Assembly (NCBI RefSeq): GCF_044904705.1
Contig: NZ_JADIKL010000007.1
Location: forward strand, 124,001 to 188,000
DNA length: 64,000 nt
Direction of reading: 5' to 3'
Source of the DNA: Rhodanobacter_A agri
Lineage (GTDB): Bacteria > Pseudomonadota > Gammaproteobacteria > Xanthomonadales > Rhodanobacteraceae
A program made the translations under genes and the position numbers. The first letter of the stretch is position 1; every line of letters starts with the position of its first letter. The notes under the pieces are model-generated. The model did not search any database and had not been told where the DNA came from. It saw only the letters and a program-made list of their open reading frames with translations. This document shows positions 51,321-60,273 of the stretch, in pieces.

Positions 51321-52550
51321 ATGGGCTTCTTGCAGGCCATGCTGGACATCAGTCTGTGCCGCGCGGTCACGGTCACTCCGTCCGGCGCCTCGCACGCTCC
51401 GCTGCCGATCCGGGCTACGCGGATCGGTGCTTCGCTGGCCGCGCGGGCCTGGCGCATCGACCTGCGCGATCACCTGATCTTTCCCGGACTGATCAACGCG
51501 CACGAGCATCTGCACGTCAACGCCGTGCCGCCATTGCATGCGGGTGCACCATTCGCCAACAGCTACGCGTGGATACGGGCGTTCCAGGCGCATTTCACCG
51601 AACCCGCCGTCGCCGCCGCACTGCGCTTGCCGAAAGCGCTGCGGCTCCGCCATGGCGCACTGAAGAACCTGCTTGCCGGTGTGAGCTGCGTGGCGCACCA
51701 CGACCCTTGGCATCCTGCGCTGGACGCACTGGATTTTCCGATAGCGCTGTTGCGGGACTACGGCTGGAGCTACGCGCTGGGCTGGCCCGGTTACGGGCCA
51801 CCGGTGCGGGCGAGCTTTGCCGCCACGCCTGCCGGGCGACCCTGGATGATCCATCTGGCCGAGGGTACGGACGCCATCGCGCAGGCGGAGCTGGCACAAC
51901 TGGATCGGCTCGGCTGTCTGGCGGCGAACAGCGTGCTGGTGCACGGCGTGGGCATGCGCGCGGCGGACATCGATCGCGTCATCGCCACCGGCGCCGCGGT
52001 GGTCTGGTGCCCGACCAGCAACCGCAACCTGCTCGGGCGCACACTCGACCCGCGACGCCTGTGCGCAGCCGATCGCCTTGCGCTGGGCAGCGACTCGCGA
52101 CTCAGCGGTGCACGCGACCTGCTCGAGGAGATGCGCGGCATCGCCGCCCGTGGCGAGCTCACGCCCGCGCAGGTCGTGGCGCTGGCCACGGCGGCGGCGG
52201 CGCGCATCCTGCGCCTGCCGGGACGCGGCAACCTCGCGCCGGGCGCGCAGGCCGACCTGGTCATCGTCGAGGACCGGGGCGGTGCGGCACGCAGCCTGAC
52301 GGACCTTGAGCGCAGCGAGATCCGCGCGGTCGTGCGCGACGGTGTGCCGTGCATCGCCGACCCCGACTTCGCCGAGTGGTTCGCGGTCGCCGGCGTCGAT
52401 GCCGTATCCGTACTGCTGGACGGCCGGCCGAAGCTGCTGGCCGCGTTCCTGGCCGAGCCGGACCTGCTCGCGCTCGAGCCAGGGCTCGAACTCGCCACTG
52501 CGTGCAACGCGCCCGGGCGCGAGCGCGCCGTGGAAGCGTGGTGCCCATGA
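51321..52550 (+). CDS. Amidohydrolase-superfamily metal-dependent hydrolase
   Basis: A 409-residue enzyme with the metal-ligand pattern of the chlorohydrolase/cytosine-deaminase branch: HEHLH near residue 62, a later HLAEG, HGVG (residue about 210) and the terminal Asp in LALGSDSRLSGARDLL. The beta-sandwich composite domain is visible at both ends (LIFPGLINAHEHLH, GNLAPGAQADLVIVED). It hydrolyses a C-N bond of an unknown substrate. Such an enzyme is not usual in an O-antigen locus. It starts four bases after one methyltransferase gene and overlaps the next one by four. Confidence 0.8.
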   Translation: MGFLQAMLDISLCRAVTVTPSGASHAPLPIRATRIGASLAARAWRIDLRDHLIFPGLINAHEHLHVNAVPPLHAGAPFANSYAWIRAFQAHFTEPAVAAALRLPKALRLRHGALKNLLAGVSCVAHHDPWHPALDALDFPIALLRDYGWSYALGWPGYGPPVRASFAATPAGRPWMIHLAEGTDAIAQAELAQLDRLGCLAANSVLVHGVGMRAADIDRVIATGAAVVWCPTSNRNLLGRTLDPRRLCAADRLALGSDSRLSGARDLLEEMRGIAARGELTPAQVVALATAAAARILRLPGRGNLAPGAQADLVIVEDRGGAARSLTDLERSEIRAVVRDGVPCIADPDFAEWFAVAGVDAVSVLLDGRPKLLAAFLAEPDLLALEPGLELATACNAPGRERAVEAWCP

Positions 52551-53290
52551 TGGCGCACGAGCCGCTGCTGGAGCCGGCCGAGGCCTACGCGCTGTGGGCG
52601 TCCGCATATCCGGCATACGCCCACAACCCGGTGATGCGCGCCGAGGAGCGCGCGATGCTCGGGTTGATGCCGGCCTCGCTACGCGATCAGGCGGTAGTCG
52701 ATGCCGGCTGCGGCAGCGGGCGCTACCTGCTGCATGCTTTGCGGCGCGGCGCGGCGCGCGCGGTTGGCGTGGACTTGTCGCCGCAGATGCTGGAGCGCGC
52801 CGATGCGGAGCTGGCCAGCTTGCGTACCGCTGCGCAGGTCACCTTGTTGCAGGGAAACCTGGAGGCCTTGCCGGTGCCGGATGCCCAGGCGGACCTGACG
52901 ATCTGCGGCCTGGTCGTCGGACACGTCGAGCACCTCGGGCAGGCACTGGCAGAACTGCGCCGGGTGACCCGGCCCGGTGGCATCCTGCTGTGCAGCGATG
53001 TGCATCCGATCGGGCATGCCCTGGGCTGGCAGCGCGACTTCAAGTCCGGCGGCAGCCATTACGCCGTGCGGCACACGCCGCACCTGTATGGCCATTGGCA
53101 TGCCGCCTGCACCATGCTCGGGCTGCGCATCGAGCAGGTGCTGGAACCCATGCTCGACCCGGCCGAGATCCCCGCCGGTGCCCATTTCGATCCTCGGGCG
53201 CTGGAAGTACCCGTCGCGCTGGTGCTGCGGTTGCGGCGCACCCCCGACGTTGCCGGCATCGATCCCGCTTGCACGCAGGCCTGCCCATGA
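52547..53290 (+). CDS. Class I SAM-dependent methyltransferase (second of four)
   Basis: A 247-residue methyltransferase of the UbiE/Methyltransf_11 kind: motif I VVDAGCGSGRYLLHALRRG, motif II AVGVDLSPQMLERA, and a post-I region TICGLVVGHVEHLGQAL and RRVTRPGGILLCSD. A histidine-rich stretch follows (PHLYGHWHAACTM). The substrate is unknown. Starts at ATG 52547 or 52550; it overlaps both neighbours by four bases, so it sits firmly in the operon between the amidohydrolase and the radical SAM gene. Confidence 0.84.
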   Translation: MMAHEPLLEPAEAYALWASAYPAYAHNPVMRAEERAMLGLMPASLRDQAVVDAGCGSGRYLLHALRRGAARAVGVDLSPQMLERADAELASLRTAAQVTLLQGNLEALPVPDAQADLTICGLVVGHVEHLGQALAELRRVTRPGGILLCSDVHPIGHALGWQRDFKSGGSHYAVRHTPHLYGHWHAACTMLGLRIEQVLEPMLDPAEIPAGAHFDPRALEVPVALVLRLRRTPDVAGIDPACTQACP

Positions 53291-54795
53291 CCGCTCCGCG
53301 TACCTTGCTGATCAATCCGACGGTCACCTCGCGCTCTAGCGCGCGATTCCCGCTCGGCCTGCTGCACTTGGCGGCGGCGCTGGACCGCGGCGGCAGCAGC
53401 CGCATCATCGACGGCAACGTGGACCGCGACTTCGTCAACGACAGCGTGCGTGCGATGGAGCAAGAGCATTTCGACGCCGTCGGCGTGGGCGTAATGGGCG
53501 GTCCACAGGTAGCCACGGCGATCGCGGTGTCCAAGGCGATACGCGCGCGTTTTCCGGCGGTGCCGATCATCTGGGGCGGCTATTTCCCGACCCTGCACAC
53601 GGACGCCACCCTGGCCGCACCTTACGTGGACTACGCGATCCGCGCGCAGGGCGAGGAAACCCTGCCGGCACTGGTTGCCGCCCTCGTCGGCGACAGGTCC
53701 GGGCTGGACCGTATCGCCGGCCTGTCCTGGAAACGCGCCGGCACGGTGGTGCATAACCCGGCCCGGCCCATCGTGCGTCGCGACCCCGCAGGGCTGCTGC
53801 CTTACGACAAGCTCGGCGATCCGCGCCGCTATCTGGCGCGCACCTATCTCGGCCAGCGCACGGTGGCCCACCAGGCCGCGATCGGCTGCCGCTACCACTG
53901 CACGTTCTGCGGTGTGGCCGCGATGTTCAATGGCGTGACCCGGCTTCCGGCCGCCGAACGGCTGGAGCGCGAGCTTGGCTATTTCAAGCACGTGCTCGGC
54001 GCCGATGCGGTGCAGTACTTCGACCACAACTTCTTCGATCGCGAGGCGGACATGGTGCCGCTGCTCGAGGTGATGGCCAGGTTCGAGCTGCCGTGGTGGT
54101 GTTTCGCCCGTTCCGATGCGCTGCTCAAGCTCTCGGAGCCCGCCTGGAAACTGGTGCGCAAGAGCCGGCTGCGCATGGCCTACATCGGTGCCGAATCGCC
54201 CAGCGGCCAGATGCTGCACGACATCCGCAAGGGCACGCGGCCGGACCAGACCCGGGAGGTGGTCGAGCTGTGCCGCCGCCACGGCGTGATCCCCGAGCTG
54301 TCATTCATGGTCGCTCCGCCGGAAAACACGGAGGAGGAAACCGAGCGCACGTTCGAGTTCATCCGCGAGATGAAGCGGATCAATCCGCAGACGGAGATTG
54401 TCATCTACGTCTACACGCCGCTGCCGGAGCACAGCCGCCACGAGAAGGACCGCGCCAGGCGGCCGGGTGCGCCGCTGCTGGACGTCGACGGCGAACCGGT
54501 GGTGTTTCCCACCACGCCGGACGAGTGGGCGCAGCCACACTGGGTCGACTACGCCTGCCACATGGATGCCCCATGGCTCACCGATCGGCTGCGTCGCCGC
54601 ATCAATGATTTCGTCACCGTGCTGCGCTGTCGCTACCCGACGGTGCAGGACTTGCGCGCACCGCCATGGGCCAAACGCAGGCTCAGCGCGATGGCCGGCT
54701 GGCGCTACCGCTTCCGCAAGTACGACAGGCCGTGGGAGCTGACCCTGGCGAACCGGTTGGTACGCCTGCGCATGCCGCAGGTGTCTGGCCTGTAG
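53287..54795 (+). CDS. B12-binding-domain radical SAM enzyme
   Basis: A 502-residue enzyme. The N-terminal cobalamin-binding-like domain covers about residues 1-140 (LLINPTVTSRSSARFPLGLLH, VGVGVMGGPQVATAI, IIWGGYFPTLHTD). The radical SAM core holds the 4Fe-4S motif CRYHCTFCG near residue 203. Later come AYIGAESPSGQML and PELSFMVAPPENTEEE. Such proteins perform methylation at unactivated carbon or other radical rearrangements; related ones act in secondary metabolites and lipids. In this locus it probably alters the glycan or its lipid carrier, which is an inference. It overlaps the upstream methyltransferase by four bases. Confidence 0.84.
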   Translation: MTAPRTLLINPTVTSRSSARFPLGLLHLAAALDRGGSSRIIDGNVDRDFVNDSVRAMEQEHFDAVGVGVMGGPQVATAIAVSKAIRARFPAVPIIWGGYFPTLHTDATLAAPYVDYAIRAQGEETLPALVAALVGDRSGLDRIAGLSWKRAGTVVHNPARPIVRRDPAGLLPYDKLGDPRRYLARTYLGQRTVAHQAAIGCRYHCTFCGVAAMFNGVTRLPAAERLERELGYFKHVLGADAVQYFDHNFFDREADMVPLLEVMARFELPWWCFARSDALLKLSEPAWKLVRKSRLRMAYIGAESPSGQMLHDIRKGTRPDQTREVVELCRRHGVIPELSFMVAPPENTEEETERTFEFIREMKRINPQTEIVIYVYTPLPEHSRHEKDRARRPGAPLLDVDGEPVVFPTTPDEWAQPHWVDYACHMDAPWLTDRLRRRINDFVTVLRCRYPTVQDLRAPPWAKRRLSAMAGWRYRFRKYDRPWELTLANRLVRLRMPQVSGL

Positions 54796-54808
54796 ACGGG
54801 GGCCGGCC

Positions 54809-55939
54809 ATGCACGTGGTGCAGATCAATTTCCTGCCCGCGCCCCGCGGCCTGGATCTCGCGGCGGTGCTTGAGCGCTGGCCGTCGCTGGCGGACATCGC
54901 GGAGCTGGTGGCGAGCGCCGGCGTCAGGGTCACCGTGCTGCAGGCGGCCGCTCGGGCCGAGCAGCTGACGCGTGCCGGCGTGGACTATCGCCTCGTCGAC
55001 ATGCGTGGAACCTGCACGGTGAATGGTCGGGGCCGCCGTTTCGCCGATGCCTTGGACGGCAGCGGCGTCGATGTGCTGCATGCGCACAGTCTGGCCTACG
55101 CCGACGACGCTTTCGCGGTGGCCGGAAAACTCGCGCCGGGAGTGCCGGTGGTGTTCCAGGATCATGCCGACCGGCTGCCGCGCTGGTGGCGGCGACCGCG
55201 CCATCGCCGCCGTTTCGCGGCAGCCGCAGGCGTGGCGTTCACTTCGCTCGATCTCGCGCGCTCCTTCGTCGCCGCCGGCCTGTTCGGTGCGGCGACACGT
55301 CTCTTCGCCATACCCGAATCCAGCAGCCGTTTCACACCGGGGGATCGCGCGCGAGCACGCGCGGCGACCGGCGTGCATGGTGAACCTTGCGCGCTGTGGG
55401 TGGGTCGTTTGAATCGCGGCAAGGATCCTTTGACGGTGCTCGACGGCATCGCGCTGGCGGCGGAGCGCATGCCCGGCTTGCGCCTGTGGTGCGCCTTTGG
55501 CGAGGAGCCGATGCTGGCCGAGGTGCGGGCGCGCATAGATGCCGATCGTCGGCTGGCCGACCGCGTGCACCTGCTTGGCCGGGTAGCGCACGCGCAGGTC
55601 GAGGCGCTGATGCGCGCCGCCGACCTGTTCGTCTCCGCCAGCCGCGCCGAAAGCAACGGCTACGCGGCGATGGAGGCCATCGCTTGCGGCCTCACGCCCG
55701 TACTCACGGACATCCCTGCATTCCGCACGTTGACCGGCAACGGCCGCATCGGCCGGTTGTGGCCGTGCGGCGATGCGCCGGCGCTGGCCGAGGCGCTGGT
55801 CGATGCCGCAGCGAACCGGGCTTCGCCGCAGGAGGTGCGTGCGCATTTCGATGAGACGCTCTCGTTCAATGCCGTGGGGCGGCTCTGGGCCGAGGCTTAC
55901 GCGCGGGTCCTCGGCGATCGCCGCGGTGACGCGCCATGA
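54809..55939 (+). CDS. Family 4 glycosyltransferase (first)
   Basis: A 376-residue GT-B fold enzyme. The N-terminal half has DVLHAHSLAYADDA and PVVFQDHADRLPRWW. The C-terminal nucleotide-sugar domain has LWVGRLNRGKDPLTVL and the E-x7-E-type motif SRAESNGYAAMEAIACGL. It likely extends the repeat unit. There is a 13-base gap after the radical SAM gene and an ATGA overlap with the second GT4 gene. Confidence 0.86.
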   Translation: MHVVQINFLPAPRGLDLAAVLERWPSLADIAELVASAGVRVTVLQAAARAEQLTRAGVDYRLVDMRGTCTVNGRGRRFADALDGSGVDVLHAHSLAYADDAFAVAGKLAPGVPVVFQDHADRLPRWWRRPRHRRRFAAAAGVAFTSLDLARSFVAAGLFGAATRLFAIPESSSRFTPGDRARARAATGVHGEPCALWVGRLNRGKDPLTVLDGIALAAERMPGLRLWCAFGEEPMLAEVRARIDADRRLADRVHLLGRVAHAQVEALMRAADLFVSASRAESNGYAAMEAIACGLTPVLTDIPAFRTLTGNGRIGRLWPCGDAPALAEALVDAAANRASPQEVRAHFDETLSFNAVGRLWAEAYARVLGDRRGDAP

Positions 55940-57042
55940 AGATCGCACTGGTGGTTCCCGGCGGGGTAGATCGCAGCGGCGAGTTCCGCGTGATCCCGGC
56001 GCTGCTGGCGCTGATAGGACGGCTTGCGCGCACACACGAGGTGCATGTCTTTGCCTTGCACCAGGAGGCCACGCCGGGCCGCTGGGAACTGGCCGGCGCG
56101 CAGATCCACAATATCGGCGAAGGCCGGACGCGGCTGCGTGCGATTTCGGCGATCCGGACCGAGCATCGCCGCGCGCCGTTCGACGCCATCCACGCGATCT
56201 TCTCCGGTTCCTGCAGTCTGGTCGCCGTGGTTGCGGCAAAGCTGTTGAGACGACCGAGCCTGGTGCACATCGCCGGTGGCGAGCTGATCGCGCTGCCCGG
56301 GATAGCCTACGGCGGCCGGCGCACGTGGAAGGCGCGGCTGCGCGAGGCGCTGGTGCTGCGCGGCGCCGATGCGATCACCGCCGCCAGCACGCCGATCCTC
56401 GATTCCTTGCGTGCGTTGGGGCTGGAGGCCAGGCGCGTACCGCTGGGTGTCGACCTGATGGTCTGGCCGCCACGCGCGCCGCGCGGGCGCGATGCGGGGC
56501 CGGCCCGGCTGATCCATGTGGCCAGCCTCAACCGCGTCAAAGACCAGCCGACCCTGCTGCACGCACTGGCACTCCTGGCAGAAGCAGGCCTGGAATTCGA
56601 AATGGACATCGTCGGCGTGGACACCTTGCAGGGCGAGATGCAGCGGCTCGCCTGCCAGCTCAGTCTGGACGGGCACGTGCGCTTTCTCGGCTTCAAGACC
56701 CAGCGCGAACTGCGCCCGCTGATGGAGTCGGTCGACCTGCTGGTGATGTCATCGCTGCATGAGGCCGGACCGCTAGTGACGCTCGAGGCCGCCGCCGTAG
56801 GCGTGCCCACGGTAGGCACGGCGGTCGGGCACATCGCGGAGTGGGCGCCGACGGCGGCGCTGGCCGTGCCGGTCGGCGACGCGGCGGCGCTGGCGGATGC
56901 CATCGGCCGCCTGCTGGGCGACGAGGAACTGCGGCTTCGCCTGGCCGCCGGCGCCCAGTGCCGCGCGTTGCGCGAGGACGCCGACCACACCGCTCGCACC
57001 TTCGAGGCGCTCTACCGGCGCCTGCACTCCGCATGCGCATGA
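55936..57042 (+). CDS. Family 4 glycosyltransferase (second)
   Basis: A 368-residue GT-B enzyme: N-terminal KIALVVPGGVDRSGEFRVIP, acceptor region RPSLVHIAGGELIALPG, and donor region LIHVASLNRVKDQPTLLHAL with SSLHEAGPLVTLEAAAVGVP near residue 275. It has no membrane helix. Together with the first GT4 and the GT2 it gives at least three sugar-transfer steps in the locus. It ends in a four-base overlap with the first acyltransferase gene. Confidence 0.87.
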   Translation: MKIALVVPGGVDRSGEFRVIPALLALIGRLARTHEVHVFALHQEATPGRWELAGAQIHNIGEGRTRLRAISAIRTEHRRAPFDAIHAIFSGSCSLVAVVAAKLLRRPSLVHIAGGELIALPGIAYGGRRTWKARLREALVLRGADAITAASTPILDSLRALGLEARRVPLGVDLMVWPPRAPRGRDAGPARLIHVASLNRVKDQPTLLHALALLAEAGLEFEMDIVGVDTLQGEMQRLACQLSLDGHVRFLGFKTQRELRPLMESVDLLVMSSLHEAGPLVTLEAAAVGVPTVGTAVGHIAEWAPTAALAVPVGDAAALADAIGRLLGDEELRLRLAAGAQCRALREDADHTARTFEALYRRLHSACA

Positions 57043-58190
57043 AGGGCGCCACGGCGTCGCCGCTCGCCGGGCCGACGGGTCCGGCGCCGAATGCGACCGC
57101 CAACCGCATGCCGTCGCTGGACGGATTGCGGGCGATCTCGATCCTGATGGTGTGCTACGGGCATCTGTGCGGGACGCGGCATTTTCCGATTTCCATCGCG
57201 CAATACGGCCGCTGGTGCGGCGATGTCGCGCATCTCGGCGTGCTGGTGTTTTTCGTGATTTCCGGCTTTCTCATTACCTCGCTGCTGATGAGTGAGCGCG
57301 AGGCGACGGGCGGGGTCTCGCTGAAGCGCTTCTACCTGCGCAGGATCGTGCGCATCTTTCCCGCGTTCTACGCGTTCGTCCTGGTCATGGCGATCGCGAC
57401 GGCGGCGGGTATGACGCAACTGAGCGGCCGCGACTTTGCCTACGCGCTGACCTACACGGTCAACTTCGAGCCGGACCGTTCCATGCAGATCGGGCATCTC
57501 TGGTCGTTGTCGGTCGAGGAGCAGTTCTACCTGCTGTGGCCACTGACCCTGCGGGTCTTGCGCGGGCGTCGTGCCTTGCTCGCCGCCGTTGCGGCAATCT
57601 GCGTCGGCCCGCTGGTGCGTTTCGCCATGCATGAGTGGATAGCCAACGTCGATCCGCATTTTCCGGCCAGCATGTTGACGAGCTTCCCGGCGATGTTCGA
57701 TTACCTGGCCGCAGGTTGTGCCCTGGCGTTGCTGCGGCCATGGCTGCTGACCCGGGCGTGGTATCTGTGCCTGACCGGAAGTCGCTGGCTACTGCTCGCG
57801 GTGCCGCTGGTGCTGCTGGTCAACCGCATGGGCAGCCAGCCCATGGCGATACTGCTGGGGTCGCCGGTGATGAATCTGTGCCTCGCGCTGCTGATCGAGG
57901 CCAGCACGCGTCATGCGCGCAACCTGGTGGGTCGCTTCCTGAACTGGAGGCCGGTGATGTTTCTAGGCGTGCTGAGTTACTCGCTGTATCTGTGGCAAAT
58001 GCCTTTTCTCGACCACCGATCCAACGCGTGGATGAACGCATTTCCGCAGAACCTGATGCTGGTTTTCCTCGCGGCGCTGGCATCGTATTTCCTGGTCGAA
58101 CGCCCGTTCGTCCGCCTGCGCAGAAGGTTGAGGAGCGGCACAGACCAAGGCTGCAACCACGACGCGGGCGGCATATGCATCCCCAACTGA
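57039..58190 (+). CDS. Acyltransferase-3 family membrane protein, first copy
   Basis: About 383 residues with roughly ten membrane segments. Family motifs: SLDGLRAISILMVCYGHLCG at the start (catalytic histidine in YGHL), GVLVFFVISGFLITSLLM, RRIVRIFPAFYAF, and IGHLWSLSVEEQFYLLWP. It O-acylates (commonly O-acetylates) the surface polysaccharide. Start at ATG 57039 in the ATGA overlap, or 57033. It is highly similar to the next gene. Confidence 0.86.
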   Translation: MKGATASPLAGPTGPAPNATANRMPSLDGLRAISILMVCYGHLCGTRHFPISIAQYGRWCGDVAHLGVLVFFVISGFLITSLLMSEREATGGVSLKRFYLRRIVRIFPAFYAFVLVMAIATAAGMTQLSGRDFAYALTYTVNFEPDRSMQIGHLWSLSVEEQFYLLWPLTLRVLRGRRALLAAVAAICVGPLVRFAMHEWIANVDPHFPASMLTSFPAMFDYLAAGCALALLRPWLLTRAWYLCLTGSRWLLLAVPLVLLVNRMGSQPMAILLGSPVMNLCLALLIEASTRHARNLVGRFLNWRPVMFLGVLSYSLYLWQMPFLDHRSNAWMNAFPQNLMLVFLAALASYFLVERPFVRLRRRLRSGTDQGCNHDAGGICIPN

Positions 58191-58215
58191 CCAAGCAGGT
58201 GCGAGCGGTTCTGCG

Positions 58216-59409
58216 ATGAAACTCCATGGCCATCTCCCTTCGTGGCGTGGTTCACCGCGGATGCCGGGCCCGACAGGTGCGCGCATGCCATCGTTGGACG
58301 GCATCAGGGCGGTTTCGATCCTGATGGTGCTCTATGGACACCTCAGTGGTACGCGGAATTTCCCGGTCTCGAACCCCGGTGGGTATGGGCAATGGTTTGG
58401 CGATGTCGCCCATCTGGGCGTGCTGGTGTTTTTCGTGATTTCGGGATTCCTGATCACTTCGCTGCTGCTGAGCGAGCGCGAGGAGACCGGCACCATCTCG
58501 CTGAAGCGGTTCTACCTGCGTCGGGTTTTGCGCATCTTTCCCGCGTTCTACGCGTACATCTTTGTCGTGGCGGTCGCAACGTTATTGGGCATGGCACACC
58601 TGGCCGGCAGGGATTTTGCCTTTGCGCTTGCCTTCGCGTTCAATTATTCCCCTAGCCATCCGTGGCTGTTGGGCCATCTATGGTCGTTGTCGATCGAAGA
58701 GCAGTTTTATCTGCTCTGGCCGTTGCTGCTGGCAAGCATGCGCGAGCGCCGTGCGCTGATGGTCGCGATTGTGGCGATCTTCGCGAGTGCGTTGTTGCGT
58801 GCCGCCATGCGCGCGTGGGTGCTCCACGTGGGTCCCAATGTGCTGAGCAACATGGCGACTTTCCCTACCATGTGCGACTACCTGGCCGCTGGTTGTGCCC
58901 TGGCTCTGCTGCGGCCTTGGTTGCTCACTCAGACGTGGTATCTGCGGCTGACTGCGAGTCGCTGGCTGGGGCTGACGATACCTTTGGTTCTGCTGCTCAA
59001 TCGGGTGGGCGGCGAGCCGGTAGTGATACTGCTCGGAACACCGGTGACGAACGTATGCCTCGCACTGCTGATTGAATCGAGTACCCGCCATGCGGGTTCG
59101 ATGGTCGGGCGGCTCCTCAATTGGAAACCCGTCGTGTTTCTCGGCGCGCTGAGCTACTCGCTGTATCTGTGGCAGGAGGTCTTCCTTGCTCGAGGATCCG
59201 AGCGATGGATGAATGCGTTTCCGCAGAACCTGATGCTGGTTTTCCTCGCGGCGCTGGCATCGTACTTCCTGATAGAGCGCTCGTTTGTTCGTCTGCGCGG
59301 GCGGTTGCGATACAACGCCGGTCTGCATGCACCCGCGCCGGGCATCGCAGATGGGGAGAACGCGGTACTTGAATCGTCGATACCGAACGCGCGCTGTGGG
59401 CAGGGGTGA
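58216..59409 (+). CDS. Acyltransferase-3 family membrane protein, second copy
   Basis: A 397-residue paralogue of the preceding gene, with matching motifs in the same order (SLDGIRAVSILMVLYGHLSG, VFFVISGFLITSLLLSEREE, LRRVLRIFPAFYAYI, GHLWSLSIEEQFYLLWPLL, AFPQNLMLVFLAALASYFL). Identity is plain along the whole length, and the two differ mainly in the periplasmic loop and the extreme C terminus. It probably arose by tandem duplication, giving two O-acylation specificities or dosage. The gap between the copies is 25 bases. Confidence 0.86.
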   Translation: MKLHGHLPSWRGSPRMPGPTGARMPSLDGIRAVSILMVLYGHLSGTRNFPVSNPGGYGQWFGDVAHLGVLVFFVISGFLITSLLLSEREETGTISLKRFYLRRVLRIFPAFYAYIFVVAVATLLGMAHLAGRDFAFALAFAFNYSPSHPWLLGHLWSLSIEEQFYLLWPLLLASMRERRALMVAIVAIFASALLRAAMRAWVLHVGPNVLSNMATFPTMCDYLAAGCALALLRPWLLTQTWYLRLTASRWLGLTIPLVLLLNRVGGEPVVILLGTPVTNVCLALLIESSTRHAGSMVGRLLNWKPVVFLGALSYSLYLWQEVFLARGSERWMNAFPQNLMLVFLAALASYFLIERSFVRLRGRLRYNAGLHAPAPGIADGENAVLESSIPNARCGQG

Positions 59410-60261
59410 ATGGTGGACGGAGAGAAACAAACCATGGCCGGGTTGCTTGGCGATACCTCGCAACGCGATTACGCGCAGAAACTGGCGCTGTTCAACGCCT
59501 TCGCGCGGCCGGAACTGCGCGAGGCGATAGCCGCGCTGGCAGTGCAGGCAGGGCAGCGCGTGCTGGACGCTGGCTGCGGCACCGGCGAGGCGGTCGGCTG
59601 GTTCCACGAATCCGCGGAGGATCGCGCGTTGGTGGTGGGGATGGACCTTGCAACCGCGCACGTTCGCGCCGCCCGTCGCGGCGCGCCAGTGCACACGACT
59701 ATCCTGCAGGCCGACATGCTGCGGCCGCCGTTGGCGGACGGCAGCTTCGACCTGGTCTGGGCCGTCAACGCCATCAATCATCTGCACGATCCGATCGCCG
59801 GGGTGCGGACGCTGGCGACGCTGCTGCGGCCGGGTGGCCGCCTGGTGGTGGGGCAGAGCTCGCTGGTGCCGGACATGTACTTTGCGTGGGATGCCCGCCT
59901 CGAACAACGTGTCAATGACGCGGTGCGCGCGTACTACCGCGAGCGCTACGGCCGCAGCGAGCACGAATTCACCGCCGTACGTGCGCTGGTCGGCTGGCTG
60001 CAGGCGGCGGGGTTGCCGTTGGTGACGGTGCGCACGCGGATGATCGAGCGCACTCAGCCACTCGTCGAAGCGGACGAGCGCTACCTGCACGAGGCGATCT
60101 TCTGCGATACCTGGGGCGAGCGCTTGCGGCCCTACCTGCCACCGGAGGATTTCGACGCACTGGCGCGGCTGTGCGATCCGGACGACGAGCGCTACGCGCT
60201 GCGGCGGCCGGACTTCCATTTCCTGCAGAGCCTCACGCTGGCGGTGGCGACGAAGGCCTGA
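59410..60261 (+). CDS. Class I SAM-dependent methyltransferase (third of four)
   Basis: Up to 283 residues with motif I RVLDAGCGTGEAVGWFHE near residue 53, motif II VVGMDLATAHVRAA, and LVWAVNAINHLHDPIAGVRTL. An ATG at 59434 with GGAGAG nine bases upstream may be the true start, since the first eight codons add nothing to the domain. It is the last plus-strand gene of the operon and ends 12 bases from a convergent minus-strand gene. Confidence 0.82.
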   Translation: MVDGEKQTMAGLLGDTSQRDYAQKLALFNAFARPELREAIAALAVQAGQRVLDAGCGTGEAVGWFHESAEDRALVVGMDLATAHVRAARRGAPVHTTILQADMLRPPLADGSFDLVWAVNAINHLHDPIAGVRTLATLLRPGGRLVVGQSSLVPDMYFAWDARLEQRVNDAVRAYYRERYGRSEHEFTAVRALVGWLQAAGLPLVTVRTRMIERTQPLVEADERYLHEAIFCDTWGERLRPYLPPEDFDALARLCDPDDERYALRRPDFHFLQSLTLAVATKA

Positions 60262-60273
60262 ACCACGGCGTGC

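Noticed and set aside
50103..52616. An 837-residue minus-strand frame across methyltransferase and amidohydrolase genes.
   Set aside because: The plus-strand genes have clear motifs and overlapping starts, whereas this frame has none.
54683..56239. A 518-residue minus-strand frame across the first GT4 gene.
   Set aside because: It is antisense to a glycosyltransferase with both domains recognisable.
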